Shown piece after piece: positions 15,450 to 22,225 of a DNA stretch of 36,124 bases; within the stretch, counting starts at the first letter, position 1, and every line of letters begins with the position of its first letter. The position numbers and the translations under genes are program-made. Location of the stretch: the IMG/VR virus record IMGVR_UViG_3300042504_003174, positions 1 to 36,124 of that record, one strand, 5' to 3'. This DNA comes from a virus. Under the pieces are notes generated by a model, which searched no databases, was not told the origin of the DNA, and was given only the letters and a program-made list of their open reading frames with translations.

Positions 15450-16880
15450 TCACTCTGCGCAGGCGCTACAGAAGCCAGCTTCCAAAGAACAAGCCTCAGG
15501 CTCGTCCAAGCTAAAGAAGTCGGCCAGACTCTCTCCCAAGTCTACTCCAACATCGTCCTTTGCTTGTGTGCCTGATTGCACTTGCAGCGCATAGTAAATA
15601 GACGATTGAGGACTGGCAAGCCATTCGCGAAGAAAAGCTTCATCACAAACGGTCATATCAGACCACCAGTTCATGGAATAGCCATGGAAAAGACCAGTGC
15701 GGCGCATCAGCTCAACAATGCCATCGGCTACTTTCTTAAATGCTTCCCAGCCCACTTGCTCTGCAATTTCCACTGGCCCATATTCAAATCTTTCCACACC
15801 CATCGTCTCGCTATCACGGTCAATAATTTGGTCAATGGGAGGAGCGATTTCAGGAGCAGTCGTAAAGCCTCTAGAGTCCAAATACCTATAAGAGCATGAA
15901 GCAGTGGGGGCAATGGTAAAGGCACGTTCCATGCCATGCTGCCTGGCAATGTCCGCAGCACCAAGCAAGCCCAATTGAATGGCGGCTACGGCGTCGCCAG
16001 CACGCTGATCAGTCCAATGATGGCACCAAGGATGAGGATCCTCATCAAGATAAGCTTCCAAAGCTTTGCCAAAATCTTCGTAGGAGATGTCATGAATGGA
16101 AAGGAAATTAGCTAAACCAAGAATGCCAAGCCCCACTTGCTTGTCAATGGAAGGCGAAAGGTATTCGCCAGTGTCGCCCACGCCAGTGGAAGGATGAAGC
16201 TCACACAGTTGCTTCATGCCATCCTTGAAAGCTTGCTCTACATCATTGATGCCACAAGCACCGAGATTGACATGCTGTAAAAGGCAAGTGCCACGATGAG
16301 GAAGATAAATCTCGAGGCAGACATTTCCACGCAAGCGTTCTCCTCTTTCGTTATAGCGAATCTTATTGAGCCAAATATCTCCGCTGGAAATGCCTTGGCA
16401 TAATGCTTTGATAAATTCAGGCGAAGATTTATCAAGAAATTGCTCATCCACATCAATGCAGCGCTTTGCCCATGGAAATTCTGATCGCGGAGCAGTGATC
16501 AAATCAATGGCATCGGGATGGTCGTAGTCAAGATGTAAAACAACAGCGCCATTTTTGTACTTGCCACCACGACGCAGAATTTCATTGAGCGTGGAATAGA
16601 TTTTGCCAAAGCTGAGTGGACCACTCGCAACAAGCCCTTTGCCATTTTCTTGGCCTTTGGGACGCAAGTTGGAAAGATGCACTGCCACGCCAGCGCCATT
16701 ACGAAGGCCATGGGAAACAAAGCGCCACGATTGCTCAATGCCATCTGGCCCTTCCATTGAATCTTCCACGACGAACACCGTGCAACTCACGGCCAAGCGC
16801 CCCTCAGGATCATTTAACCAGCTCTCCACTCGTCCAGTTCGAGCAATCTTTTCGCACTTTGCGCTTTCTTTGAGCTTCAT
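15450..16880 (-). CDS. nrdA: ribonucleotide reductase class I alpha subunit
   Basis: The 476-residue protein (ATG 16880) lacks an ATP-cone. Catalytic features are visible: active-site Cys in RLAVSCTVF (C33), N186-V-C188-L-E190 (the N-x-C-x-E motif), the partner Cys in TCLLQHVNLG (C199), IAPTASCSYRY, the radical-path pair Y429-Y430 in SSIYYALQVQSG, and C-terminal redox cysteines GFCSACAE. The YY pair marks it as class I rather than class II. It makes deoxynucleotides for phage DNA. The frame extends upstream to GTG 16919, but those residues are encoded by a terminator hairpin and are unlikely to be translated. Confidence 0.85.
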   Translation of the reverse strand: MKLKESAKCEKIARTGRVESWLNDPEGRLAVSCTVFVVEDSMEGPDGIEQSWRFVSHGLRNGAGVAVHLSNLRPKGQENGKGLVASGPLSFGKIYSTLNEILRRGGKYKNGAVVLHLDYDHPDAIDLITAPRSEFPWAKRCIDVDEQFLDKSSPEFIKALCQGISSGDIWLNKIRYNERGERLRGNVCLEIYLPHRGTCLLQHVNLGACGINDVEQAFKDGMKQLCELHPSTGVGDTGEYLSPSIDKQVGLGILGLANFLSIHDISYEDFGKALEAYLDEDPHPWCHHWTDQRAGDAVAAIQLGLLGAADIARQHGMERAFTIAPTASCSYRYLDSRGFTTAPEIAPPIDQIIDRDSETMGVERFEYGPVEIAEQVGWEAFKKVADGIVELMRRTGLFHGYSMNWWSDMTVCDEAFLREWLASPQSSIYYALQVQSGTQAKDDVGVDLGESLADFFSLDEPEACSLEAGFCSACAE

Positions 16881-16883
16881 GAG

Positions 16884-16908
16884 ACAACAAAGCCCGCTTT
16901 GCGCGGGC
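16884..16908 (-). terminator. intrinsic terminator upstream of nrdA
   Basis: GCCCGC, loop GCAAA, GCGGGC on the minus strand (16908-16892) is followed by TTTGTTGT. It ends the gene at 16933-17121 and lies 4 nt before the nrdA start codon, so nrdA expression may depend on readthrough or on a promoter within this area. Confidence 0.6.
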
Positions 16909-16932
16909 CGAACGAACACTCCTTACTGTAGC

Positions 16933-17121
16933 TCAGTCGCAAAGCCCTTCAGGATCACTTCCACTTTGCTGATCCCTAGCAAAAAGCAACGCTTCGCTTT
17001 TTGCACGGAAATAATACGGCTTACCTCCGTAAGCAATGAACCATTGATAGCCAGGGCGACTGTGAACGGGCCAAAGCTTAATCGCTCCAGCCATGAAAGG
17101 CATTGGCAGATCATCTAGCAT
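16933..17121 (-). CDS. hypothetical small protein
   Basis: The 62-residue product from ATG 17121 (a GTG at 17145 is the alternative) reads MLDDLPMPFMAGAIKLWPVH, then PGYQWFIAYGGKPYYFRAKS and EALLFARDQ. The aromatic, compact sequence resembles small cyanophage hypothetical proteins. A terminator follows directly. It lies upstream of nrdA and may share a promoter region with it. Function unknown. Confidence 0.5.
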   Translation of the reverse strand: MLDDLPMPFMAGAIKLWPVHSRPGYQWFIAYGGKPYYFRAKSEALLFARDQQSGSDPEGLCD

Positions 17122-17212
17122 GGCACCAAAGCTTAATCCTTCCACGCTATCAAAAGAAACAATGGGGGGAGAGTAGGATTGGCTACAAAGCTAGAAAATT
17201 AACAATCGCACA

Positions 17213-18181
17213 ATGTACATTGCCCTGTTGTTTTCTGGCCATAAGCGTAGCTTTATGAAGCATGCAGGACGATGGCGAGAACTAATTGATGCGCTCGAGG
17301 CTGATGGCGCCATTGTCAACTGCTTTTTCCATTCTTGGACGGTGGATTGTCAAGTGGAGCAACGAGGAAAGCAGCGCATTGAAGGCTCCTATGTGAAGGT
17401 GCCTTTGGAAGGCAAGCAAGAAATGATTAACGCGCTTCCTTTTAAGAACTATTGCTTTGAGGATGAAGATAAAACGGAGGCTCAATTAGTGCTGCCTGAA
17501 CGAGCTTTTCTATTGGACAAACAAGCCGCAAAGAAGCACATTGGCATGCAGCTCTATTCCATGCAGCGCAGCTATGAGCAAATGGTTCAATGGGAAAAAG
17601 AAAATGACATAGAGCATTCCACCATTGTTAAGCTTCGTTTTGATATAGAGCCTAAGCGCTGGGACAAAAGAGAATTTTTTCTTTCCGAAGACCCTCGCTT
17701 TGCTCGTTTGCTCATTGCCTCTAACGAAGCAGTGCATAAGCATCCAGGAGGCGGAGGAGGTTGTTTAGCTTGCTGCGAGCAGCATCGTAAATGGTGGGAA
17801 CAGGGCTGGCGAGACAAAAGAAGCGAGGGGCCAGAGCCCGAAGATGAGCTATGGCAACATGAAGGGCCTCATGGCAACGACATTTGTGACCTTTATGCCA
17901 TTGGCAATCGTTTGACAATGGAAAGGTATATGACAGTGTATAGCCGAGCAACAAAGCTCTATTCGCCAGAATTGTTTGAGAGCACCTTTAATTTTGTAAA
18001 AACCATTCTCAAAAAGCCCTTCAGCGCTTGCAACATGGATGATCGTGATTTGCGCTTGGCATTGCGCAACAAAGACATGGAAGATCATCGCCTTGCTTGC
18101 TTCTATCCCGAACGTCTTCAGAGGCTCAATCTAGAAGGCTTTAGCGTGCTACATGCTGCTTCAATGTTTTATAGAGACTAA
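17213..18181 (+). CDS. putative glycosyltransferase-like protein
   Basis: This 322-residue protein begins with a beta strand MYIALLFSGHKRSFMKHAGR, followed by a region ending CFFHSWTVD, as in viral and bacterial surface-carbohydrate proteins that start with a sGqxRsf motif. A later STIVKLRFDIEP segment resembles the R-x-D strand of GT-A-like folds. A Gly-rich, Cys-containing insert (HPGGGGGCLACCEQH) near residue 180 is unusual. It lies alone on the plus strand, divergent from the preceding gene. Assignment is by weak pattern resemblance. Confidence 0.4.
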   Translation: MYIALLFSGHKRSFMKHAGRWRELIDALEADGAIVNCFFHSWTVDCQVEQRGKQRIEGSYVKVPLEGKQEMINALPFKNYCFEDEDKTEAQLVLPERAFLLDKQAAKKHIGMQLYSMQRSYEQMVQWEKENDIEHSTIVKLRFDIEPKRWDKREFFLSEDPRFARLLIASNEAVHKHPGGGGGCLACCEQHRKWWEQGWRDKRSEGPEPEDELWQHEGPHGNDICDLYAIGNRLTMERYMTVYSRATKLYSPELFESTFNFVKTILKKPFSACNMDDRDLRLALRNKDMEDHRLACFYPERLQRLNLEGFSVLHAASMFYRD

Positions 18182-18582
18182 TCTTGTTGATATTTCTCGA
18201 CAAAATCTCTGCTGATCAAAAAGGGGTCAAACAGGAGATCAAGCTGCTCTAGTTCTTCTTCGTCTTCCATCATTTCTTCGCAAAGCCAGCAATGTACAAG
18301 AGTGAGAATTCTGTCCGTAGCTTCTAGCGAATCAATTTTCCCTTCTATCGCCTCTTCCACTACTGACGAGCATTGCTCATGAATGCCTTTTGTAATAGTC
18401 TTCTTACCATTGGCTTCTTCCATGGCGGCGTAATAACCAAAAGCAGCGGCAGTGGCTTTATCGGCGCACCATTCAAAACCAGCAAAGCGCTTCTTTAGCT
18501 CAGAAAGGGAAGGTTCAGACATTTCAGGACACAGGGCGTATTTAGTGGCGAGGCGACAAAGCTCCTCAAGAGAATAAGCCAT
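18178..18582 (-). CDS. hypothetical helical protein
   Basis: This 134-residue, mostly helical acidic protein starts at ATG 18582, sharing one base with the upstream TGA (TGATG), so it is coupled to the 87-residue gene before it. Features are SLEELCRLATKYALCPEMSE at the N-terminus and a charged run MMEDEEELEQLD near the C-terminus. Its end overlaps the convergent gene by 4 bp. No family recognised. Confidence 0.55.
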   Translation of the reverse strand: MAYSLEELCRLATKYALCPEMSEPSLSELKKRFAGFEWCADKATAAAFGYYAAMEEANGKKTITKGIHEQCSSVVEEAIEGKIDSLEATDRILTLVHCWLCEEMMEDEEELEQLDLLFDPFLISRDFVEKYQQD

Positions 18583-18845
18583 CACCAATCAGGGTAAAAA
18601 GAAGACAAGCTTTCTTCTCCATGATCAATGGAAAAGGAAAGGAGGTCAAATTGATAACCATCGTATCTTGGAAAGCTGGTTTTGTAAAAGCTGGCTTTGG
18701 GCAGTTGCATGAGCTTCTCAAACATTGCTAGCACTTTGTTCTTATAGCGCCTGCTGGGCGTGTGGATGCGCCATACGGAACGTACTTCCGAAACCGTTTC
18801 AAAGGGGTCGTGGTAGCTCATGGCTTCTCGGGCAGGCTTCAGCAT
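18582..18845 (-). CDS. hypothetical small protein
   Basis: The 87-residue protein starts at ATG 18845 (or MSYHDP at 18821). It has a basic centre, VWRIHTPSRRYKNKVLAMFE, and an aromatic C-terminus FPRYDGYQFDLLSF. It is the first gene leftwards of the anomalous island and is followed by the coupled gene at 18178. Function unknown. Confidence 0.5.
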   Translation of the reverse strand: MLKPAREAMSYHDPFETVSEVRSVWRIHTPSRRYKNKVLAMFEKLMQLPKASFYKTSFPRYDGYQFDLLSFSIDHGEESLSSFYPDW

Positions 18846-18988
18846 AGCCGCTTTATTCCCAATTGAATTGTTAAGAAATTCTTTAATTTTTAAGCTTCAT
18901 TGCCCAAAACCCTAGTAAAACCGTCGCAGAAGACCCACAGGCCGATATATGATAGGCATAGGCGCAGCAGCCGCCTGAAATAGTTAAC

Positions 18989-19165
18989 GATGGTTGTTAA
19001 CGCTGCAAGGAAGGTCGCCTCGCGAAGAAAGCCCTCAAGGCGATTGTTTCAAGCGACCTTCCTCCTGGCCCTCTCGAAAAGCTTTCATAAGCTCCCTTCG
19101 CAGAGGCCCGATACGCGCAGAAGCCCCCAAGGCGATTGTTCCAAGGGCCTCTTCTAACAACCATC
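18989..19165 (+). ncRNA. multibranch structured element with two homologous stem-loops
   Basis: An 11-bp outer helix (GATGGTTGTTA 18989-18999 with TAACAACCATC 19155-19165) encloses two related stem-loops and a small hairpin (19080-19093). Stem-loop A pairs 19008-19018 with 19053-19063 (11 bp); stem-loop B pairs 19102-19109 with 19145-19152 (8 bp). Their stems differ (GGTCGC/GCGACC against GGCCC/GGGCC) yet both close the same core: GAA(A)-GCC, loop CYCAA, GGC, bulge GATTG, (T)TTC, then CAA. Stem changes that preserve pairing around a conserved loop and bulge are the mark of a selected RNA or single-stranded DNA structure. Strand of transcription is not proven. Confidence 0.6.
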
Positions 19166-19267
19166 TCCTAAACGACTTTCTTCTTCTGCTTAAATGCTCG
19201 TAAATAGCCTCGAGCCGCTGAAAGTGTGCGCAGCAGCAATAGAAAAATGAAAATTAAGCAATAATTT

Positions 19268-19456
19268 ATGCCATAACGGCATTACTAAGAAAAATCTATG
19301 GGAAAGGCATTAATCTACGCCGCTTTGGGCGGCTTCTTCTCGTAAGCCTTTCCTTGGTGCGAACAATCTTAATGCGCTCACTCCAATGCATTGCAGACTA
19401 GATCGTTCGCGCAGTGCGCACTAGCTTTATAAGCACGTGCGTAAATTGTTGGAGTG
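19268..19456. ncRNA. second set of nested helices with possible pseudoknot
   Basis: ATGCC/GGCAT forms a hairpin at 19268-19282. GGAAAGGC 19301-19308 pairs with GCCTTTCC 19346-19353 around an inner GCCGC/GCGGC hairpin (19319-19333). GCGAAC-x-ATC 19359-19368 pairs with GAT-x-GTTCGC 19401-19410, and CACTCCAA 19379-19386 pairs with TTGGAGTG 19449-19456; these last two helices interleave as in a pseudoknot. Palindromes AGTGCGCACT (19413-19422) and GCACGTGC (19433-19440) lie inside. Confidence 0.45.
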
Positions 19457-19673
19457 GGTGTAAATATTGGGCAGAAAAAGTCGTTTGAAAATATCCCGTC
19501 ATCAATTTTGGGATACCCCGCACCCCCGTAAAACTTTTTGCCGTGCTACTGCGCTGCAGCCAATCTACCACCAATCCGTCGCCAATTCTGTAGCCGTTGA
19601 TACCATTTTATGGTTTGCAATAATTAAGAACGCTGATCAACCGATAAAATTAAAGATTCTCCCTCCTTCGCAT

Positions 19674-19704
19674 GAGAAAGGCCTCCCCATATGAAGGAGA
19701 GGCC
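19674..19704 (-). terminator. intrinsic terminator of the island operon
   Basis: Minus-strand GGCCTCTCC, a 7-nt loop and GGGGAGGCC (19704-19680) form a 9-bp stem with one G-U pair, followed by TTTCTC. It lies 26 bp after the last gene of the GP88 operon and is itself written in the island's AG/CT-rich style. Confidence 0.6.
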
Positions 19705-19730
19705 TCGGAACAGGACCAGCCTGAGAGCTC

Positions 19731-19919
19731 TCAGGAGCCTCGCAGGAGGCGCGCGCGAGCTTCTCGAGAGGAGGAGAAGGGGAGGCGAGGAGAGGAGCGC
19801 TCGAGCCTTTCGAGAAGGCCTTCGAGAAGCTCCTCCTCGAGCATGCTCTCAGGCTCGAAAGCTTCGAGAGCGAGGAGAAGGAGAAGGAGCTCGAGCGAGG
19901 AGAAGGAGGAGGAGCTCAT
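19731..19919 (-). CDS. 62-aa low-complexity protein, third gene of island operon
   Basis: The start ATG overlaps the GP88 stop codon in ATGA, indicating coupled translation. The protein uses only nine amino acids (M, S, F, L, E, A, P, G, R). It has a serine-rich N-terminus SSSSFSSLE, a leucine stretch LELLLLLLALEAF and an amphipathic acidic helix ESMLEEELLEGLLERLER, and ends with an Arg-rich tail. The whole gene contains no AC, GT or TA dinucleotide. It could be a small membrane or coiled-coil partner of the GP88 protein. No family is recognised. Confidence 0.5.
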   Translation of the reverse strand: MSSSSFSSLELLLLLLALEAFEPESMLEEELLEGLLERLERSSPRLPFSSSREARARLLRGS

Positions 19920-21031
19920 GAGCATTCCCCCAAGCCCGAGAAGCGCGCGAGGCCTCCTCCTGCGAGCTCCTGCCAGTCAGCATGCGGAGCGAGCGCGAAG
20001 GCCTTCGCGCTCTCAGGCTTCGAGCCTCTCGAGCGCTTAAGGCGAAGCAATACCGCGAGGCCTGAGAAGCCAGCTCGAGGCGCTCGATCGAGCATGCGCA
20101 GGTCGTTAAGGTCCCCATCGATGCAATCAAGGCGCGCAAGGCCTCCTCCGGGAGCCGTGAGCATGAGCTCACCAGGGAGAGGCTCGCCCTTTGCAAGCAA
20201 TATTGGTACGGCAATCGAGAAGCCATGCCTCGAGGCCTCGAGCGCGCGAAGTGCTCCCCCTGGTGCGTCAGCCGCAAGGCTCGCAGTGGTGTGAATTCCG
20301 GCTTCTCTCATGGCGAGGAGGCGCGCGAGAGGCGCCTTTGCGTAGTCATAAAGATGGACGCCTCGAGCATCGCGCAAGGCCTCGGGGATTGTGAGCCTAC
20401 CGGAAGGGATTGTGCTCCCATAAAGGCGAGAAAGGCCTCGAGCCTCCTCGGGAGAAAGGCGCGCGCTCATGCTCCGCTCATGCCATGGAAGTTCTTGTGT
20501 GCCATTCAGGCGCAAGGCGAAGGGGAGGCGAAGCTTGCGCGCCTTTCGCGCTGCGAGGCCTCCGGACCACAGGAGCGCCTTTATAAAGGCCTCTGAGTCC
20601 CATAGAAAGGCGAGCATTCTTCGAGCCCTGCAGGAGGCACAGTTGGTCGAGATCCCGCCATGGCCTGAGAAGGCGAGACACAGATCCCTGCAAGCATCGC
20701 TCGAGAAGGCGCAAGCGTTAAGCGCGAGCGCGCGCTCGAGGAGCCCGAAACGAATCGCGAGCTCGCGAAGGCCGGGGAGCTCGCTCCTTACGTTGCAAGC
20801 ATGCGAGTCCGGAGTGAGCGCGCGCGCGAGGCCTTTCGCGGGGAGCATATGAAGGAGCGAGGAGAAGGCGAGGCCTTCGCCTTTCGCGAGCTTCGCGTTC
20901 GCAGCTCCTGAAGTGAGAAGGCCGGGGATTGTCAGGCCAAACTGCGCGAGGTTCGAGGAGTGCTCGCGAGGAGAGCGAGGCGCCTTCGAGCGAACCGCAG
21001 GAGGAGCGAGGAGGAGAGAAGGAGAAGCCAT
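19916..21031 (-). CDS. GP88-family protein in restricted nucleotide code
   Basis: The 371-residue protein shows the GP88 family pattern in order: GLLTSGAANAKLAKGEG (about 37-53), CRDLCLAFSGHGG (114-126), ARRMLAFLWDSEAF (136-149), LRLNGTQELPWHE (173-185), GVHLYDYAK (224-232) and DGDLNDLRMLD (305-315). GP88 proteins occur in phages and plasmids and have no established function. Leu, Ala, Ser and Arg are strongly over-used, while Val is near 1 percent and Tyr and Thr are rare. Leu is nearly always CTC or CTT, Arg CGC, Glu GAG. It lies 33 bp after the 191-residue gene and overlaps the next. Family call rests on motif order. Confidence 0.7.
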   Translation of the reverse strand: MASPSLLLAPPAVRSKAPRSPREHSSNLAQFGLTIPGLLTSGAANAKLAKGEGLAFSSLLHMLPAKGLARALTPDSHACNVRSELPGLRELAIRFGLLERALALNACAFSSDACRDLCLAFSGHGGISTNCASCRARRMLAFLWDSEAFIKALLWSGGLAARKARKLRLPFALRLNGTQELPWHERSMSARLSPEEARGLSRLYGSTIPSGRLTIPEALRDARGVHLYDYAKAPLARLLAMREAGIHTTASLAADAPGGALRALEASRHGFSIAVPILLAKGEPLPGELMLTAPGGGLARLDCIDGDLNDLRMLDRAPRAGFSGLAVLLRLKRSRGSKPESAKAFALAPHADWQELAGGGLARFSGLGECS

Positions 21032-21064
21032 GGGAGAGAAGGAGAAAGGAGAAGGAGAAGGAGC

Positions 21065-21640
21065 TCAGCGAGCGAGGAGAGGCCAGCGCAGATCAGCCAT
21101 GAGCGCTTCGAGCTCCTCGAGGCTCTCCTCGAGCTGAGCCTGCAGAGCCTCTCGCCTGTCGGCGATTGTGCGGAGCTCTGCTGCGCGCTCGCGCAATTGC
21201 AAGGCTCCCATCTGCAGATCCTTCGCGCTTAAGCACAGGCGAGGCTCACGCTCGAGAGCTGAGAGAAAGGAGGCGGCTTCGAGCTCGAGCTCCTCCGCAT
21301 CGGCGCGCAAGGAGAAAGGCGAGGAGCGCTCCTCGAGGAGCGCGAGGTTCTTCTCGAGCATGAGCGCGAAGGCCTCCGCCTCCTCAAGCGAGGAGAAGGA
21401 GAGCACTGGCCATGAGAGCTCACCCGGGAGAACGGGCGAAGGCGAAAGGCGAGGCGCGCGAGGAGCGCGCTTCTCGCCCGGGAGGAGAGGAGAGGCCATG
21501 AGAGAGAAAGGCGAAGACCTCCCCATATAAAGGCCTCGAGCGCCTTTCGAGAAGGAGCGATCAGGAGCGCTCATAAGAGGAGCGCCTTTCGCCTCCTTTC
21601 GAGAAGCTACGCTGATCAGATAAGGAGAAAGGCCATGCAT
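21065..21640 (-). CDS. island protein with long acidic coiled-coil region
   Basis: The 191-residue protein (ATG 21640; internal ATGs at 21575 and 21530 are alternatives) starts with a Pro/Arg/Ser-rich region and then becomes a helical, Leu-Glu-Ala-rich segment: SSLEEAEAFALMLEKNLALL, then LRERAAELRTIADRREALQA and QLEESLEELEALMADL. The heptad-like spacing of Leu suggests a coiled coil. Val is almost absent. It is the first gene of the three-gene island operon and uses the same codons as its neighbours. No recognised family; perhaps a partner of the GP88 protein. Confidence 0.5.
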   Translation of the reverse strand: MHGLSPYLISVASRKEAKGAPLMSAPDRSFSKGARGLYMGRSSPFSLMASPLLPGEKRAPRAPRLSPSPVLPGELSWPVLSFSSLEEAEAFALMLEKNLALLEERSSPFSLRADAEELELEAASFLSALEREPRLCLSAKDLQMGALQLRERAAELRTIADRREALQAQLEESLEELEALMADLRWPLLAR

Positions 21641-21786
21641 CCCAGGAATGCCTCGATTGCCATAAGCCAGGCTGATCAGTCAGCGAAAGGAGCGCGAGCC
21701 TTTACCAGGAGAAAGGCGAAGCGCTCGATACCTGCAACATTCCGTCACACTGACCCATGCCAAACGAAACGCACGCACCGCGCATT

Positions 21787-21924
21787 AACGACACGCAACG
21801 ACGCCCAACGCGCAGAAACGGCACGCAACGACGCCCACAAGCCCCCACAAGCCCCCACAAGCCCCCACAAGCCCCCACAAGCACCAACGACGCCCAACGA
21901 CGCCCAACGACGCCCACAAGCCCG
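21787..21924. repeat. T-free AC-rich block with 10-bp tandem repeats
   Basis: The plus strand has no T for 138 nt. It holds four perfect tandem copies of GCCCCCACAA (21841-21880), copies of CGCCCAACGA in tandem (21891-21910) and two copies of ACGCAACGACGCCCA further left. On the minus strand the first array becomes GGGGG runs separated by CTTGT, a clear G-quadruplex motif that would be in the leader of the GP88 operon transcript if its promoter is to the right. The 10-bp unit length matches one turn of the DNA helix. Confidence 0.8.
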
Positions 21925-21934
21925 TCACAGCTCA

Positions 21935-22054
21935 GCGTGCGCGCGTGCGCGCGCGTGCGCGCGTGGGTGCGCGTGCGCGCGTGGGCGCGCGTGCGCGCGT
22001 GGGTGCGCGTGCGCGCGTGGGCGCGCGTGCGCGCGTGGGTGCGCGTGCGCGCGT
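21935..22054. repeat. A-free Z-DNA-prone 18-bp tandem repeats
   Basis: For 120 nt the plus strand has no A and is nearly pure alternating purine-pyrimidine. Five tandem 18-bp units GTGGGYGCGCGTGCGCGC run from 21963 to 22052, with T and C alternating at unit position 6 (T, C, T, C, T), so the higher-order period is 36 bp. Alternating GC/GT tracts of this kind favour left-handed Z-DNA under negative supercoiling. Confidence 0.8.
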
Positions 22055-22080
22055 ATAGGCGCGCAGCCGGGCCCGCGCGC

Positions 22081-22225
22081 GTTACACAGCACTAGCCGGA
22101 CCTCAGTTACACTCGCAGCCGGACCCTAAATACAACCTTGGCCGGGACATTTGCCCACAATTTACTATACCGAGCTGGCGAGTTCCATTTTTTTTTAGTA
22201 ATTACAACACTGGCCAGTTCTCACC
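22081..22225. repeat. iteron-like degenerate repeats
   Basis: Two clear units of 25 bp, GTTACAC...AGCCGGACC, lie at 22081-22105 and 22106-22130. A third related unit starts at 22131 (TACAACCTTGGCCGGGAC), and weaker copies lie near 22164 and 22201 (ATTACAACACTGGCC). A related core AGCCGGGCCC precedes them at 22067-22076. A run of nine T and an AT-rich ACTATA box separate the last two. Spaced direct repeats next to AT-rich DNA are typical of replication origins or of arrays bound by one protein. Confidence 0.5.

Larger units (their letters stand above)
18846..19673. other. 828-bp structured non-coding region
   Basis: No convincing gene is seen here on either strand; the only frames of 60 or more codons run through inverted repeats. 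Instead the segment holds at least six perfect or near-perfect stem-loops, among them 18989-19165, 19268-19282, 19301-19353, and interleaved helices at 19359-19456, and a hairpin TATCCC/GGGATA near 19492-19516. The size and density of helices fit a large structured RNA, on either strand. Phage-borne ornate RNAs such as GOLLD and ROOL have similar sizes, but no sequence match is claimed. Confidence 0.5.

Noticed and set aside
16881-16919. Upstream GTG start of nrdA
   Set aside because: The added residues RPAQSGLCC are encoded by the terminator hairpin of the preceding gene, a common artefact.
18980-19170. Integron attC site
   Set aside because: TAACAAC and GTTGTTA ends recall attC boxes, but the paired stem-loops, the multibranch layout and the absence of an integrase or cassette gene in the window do not fit.
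19672-21530. Long plus-strand frames of 120-127 codons through the island
   Set aside because: They are antisense to the GP88 operon; the minus strand carries the GP88 motifs and ATGA overlap, while the plus frames have no motif order and no shared translation signals.
21611-21678. GCTGATCAG repeats as attachment or target-site duplications
   Set aside because: Copies at 21611 and 21670 (and a partial one at 19631) are short, not at symmetric ends, and no transposase or integrase is present in the window.
21841-21910. CRISPR-like array
   Set aside because: The repeat units are 10 bp, tandem and without spacers; this is a simple tandem repeat.
21635-22129. Plus-strand proteins of 112-164 residues made of HKPPQAPTSP-type or ARACARGC-type repeats
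   Set aside because: They are translations of the simple repeats in any frame, without a convincing ribosome binding site.
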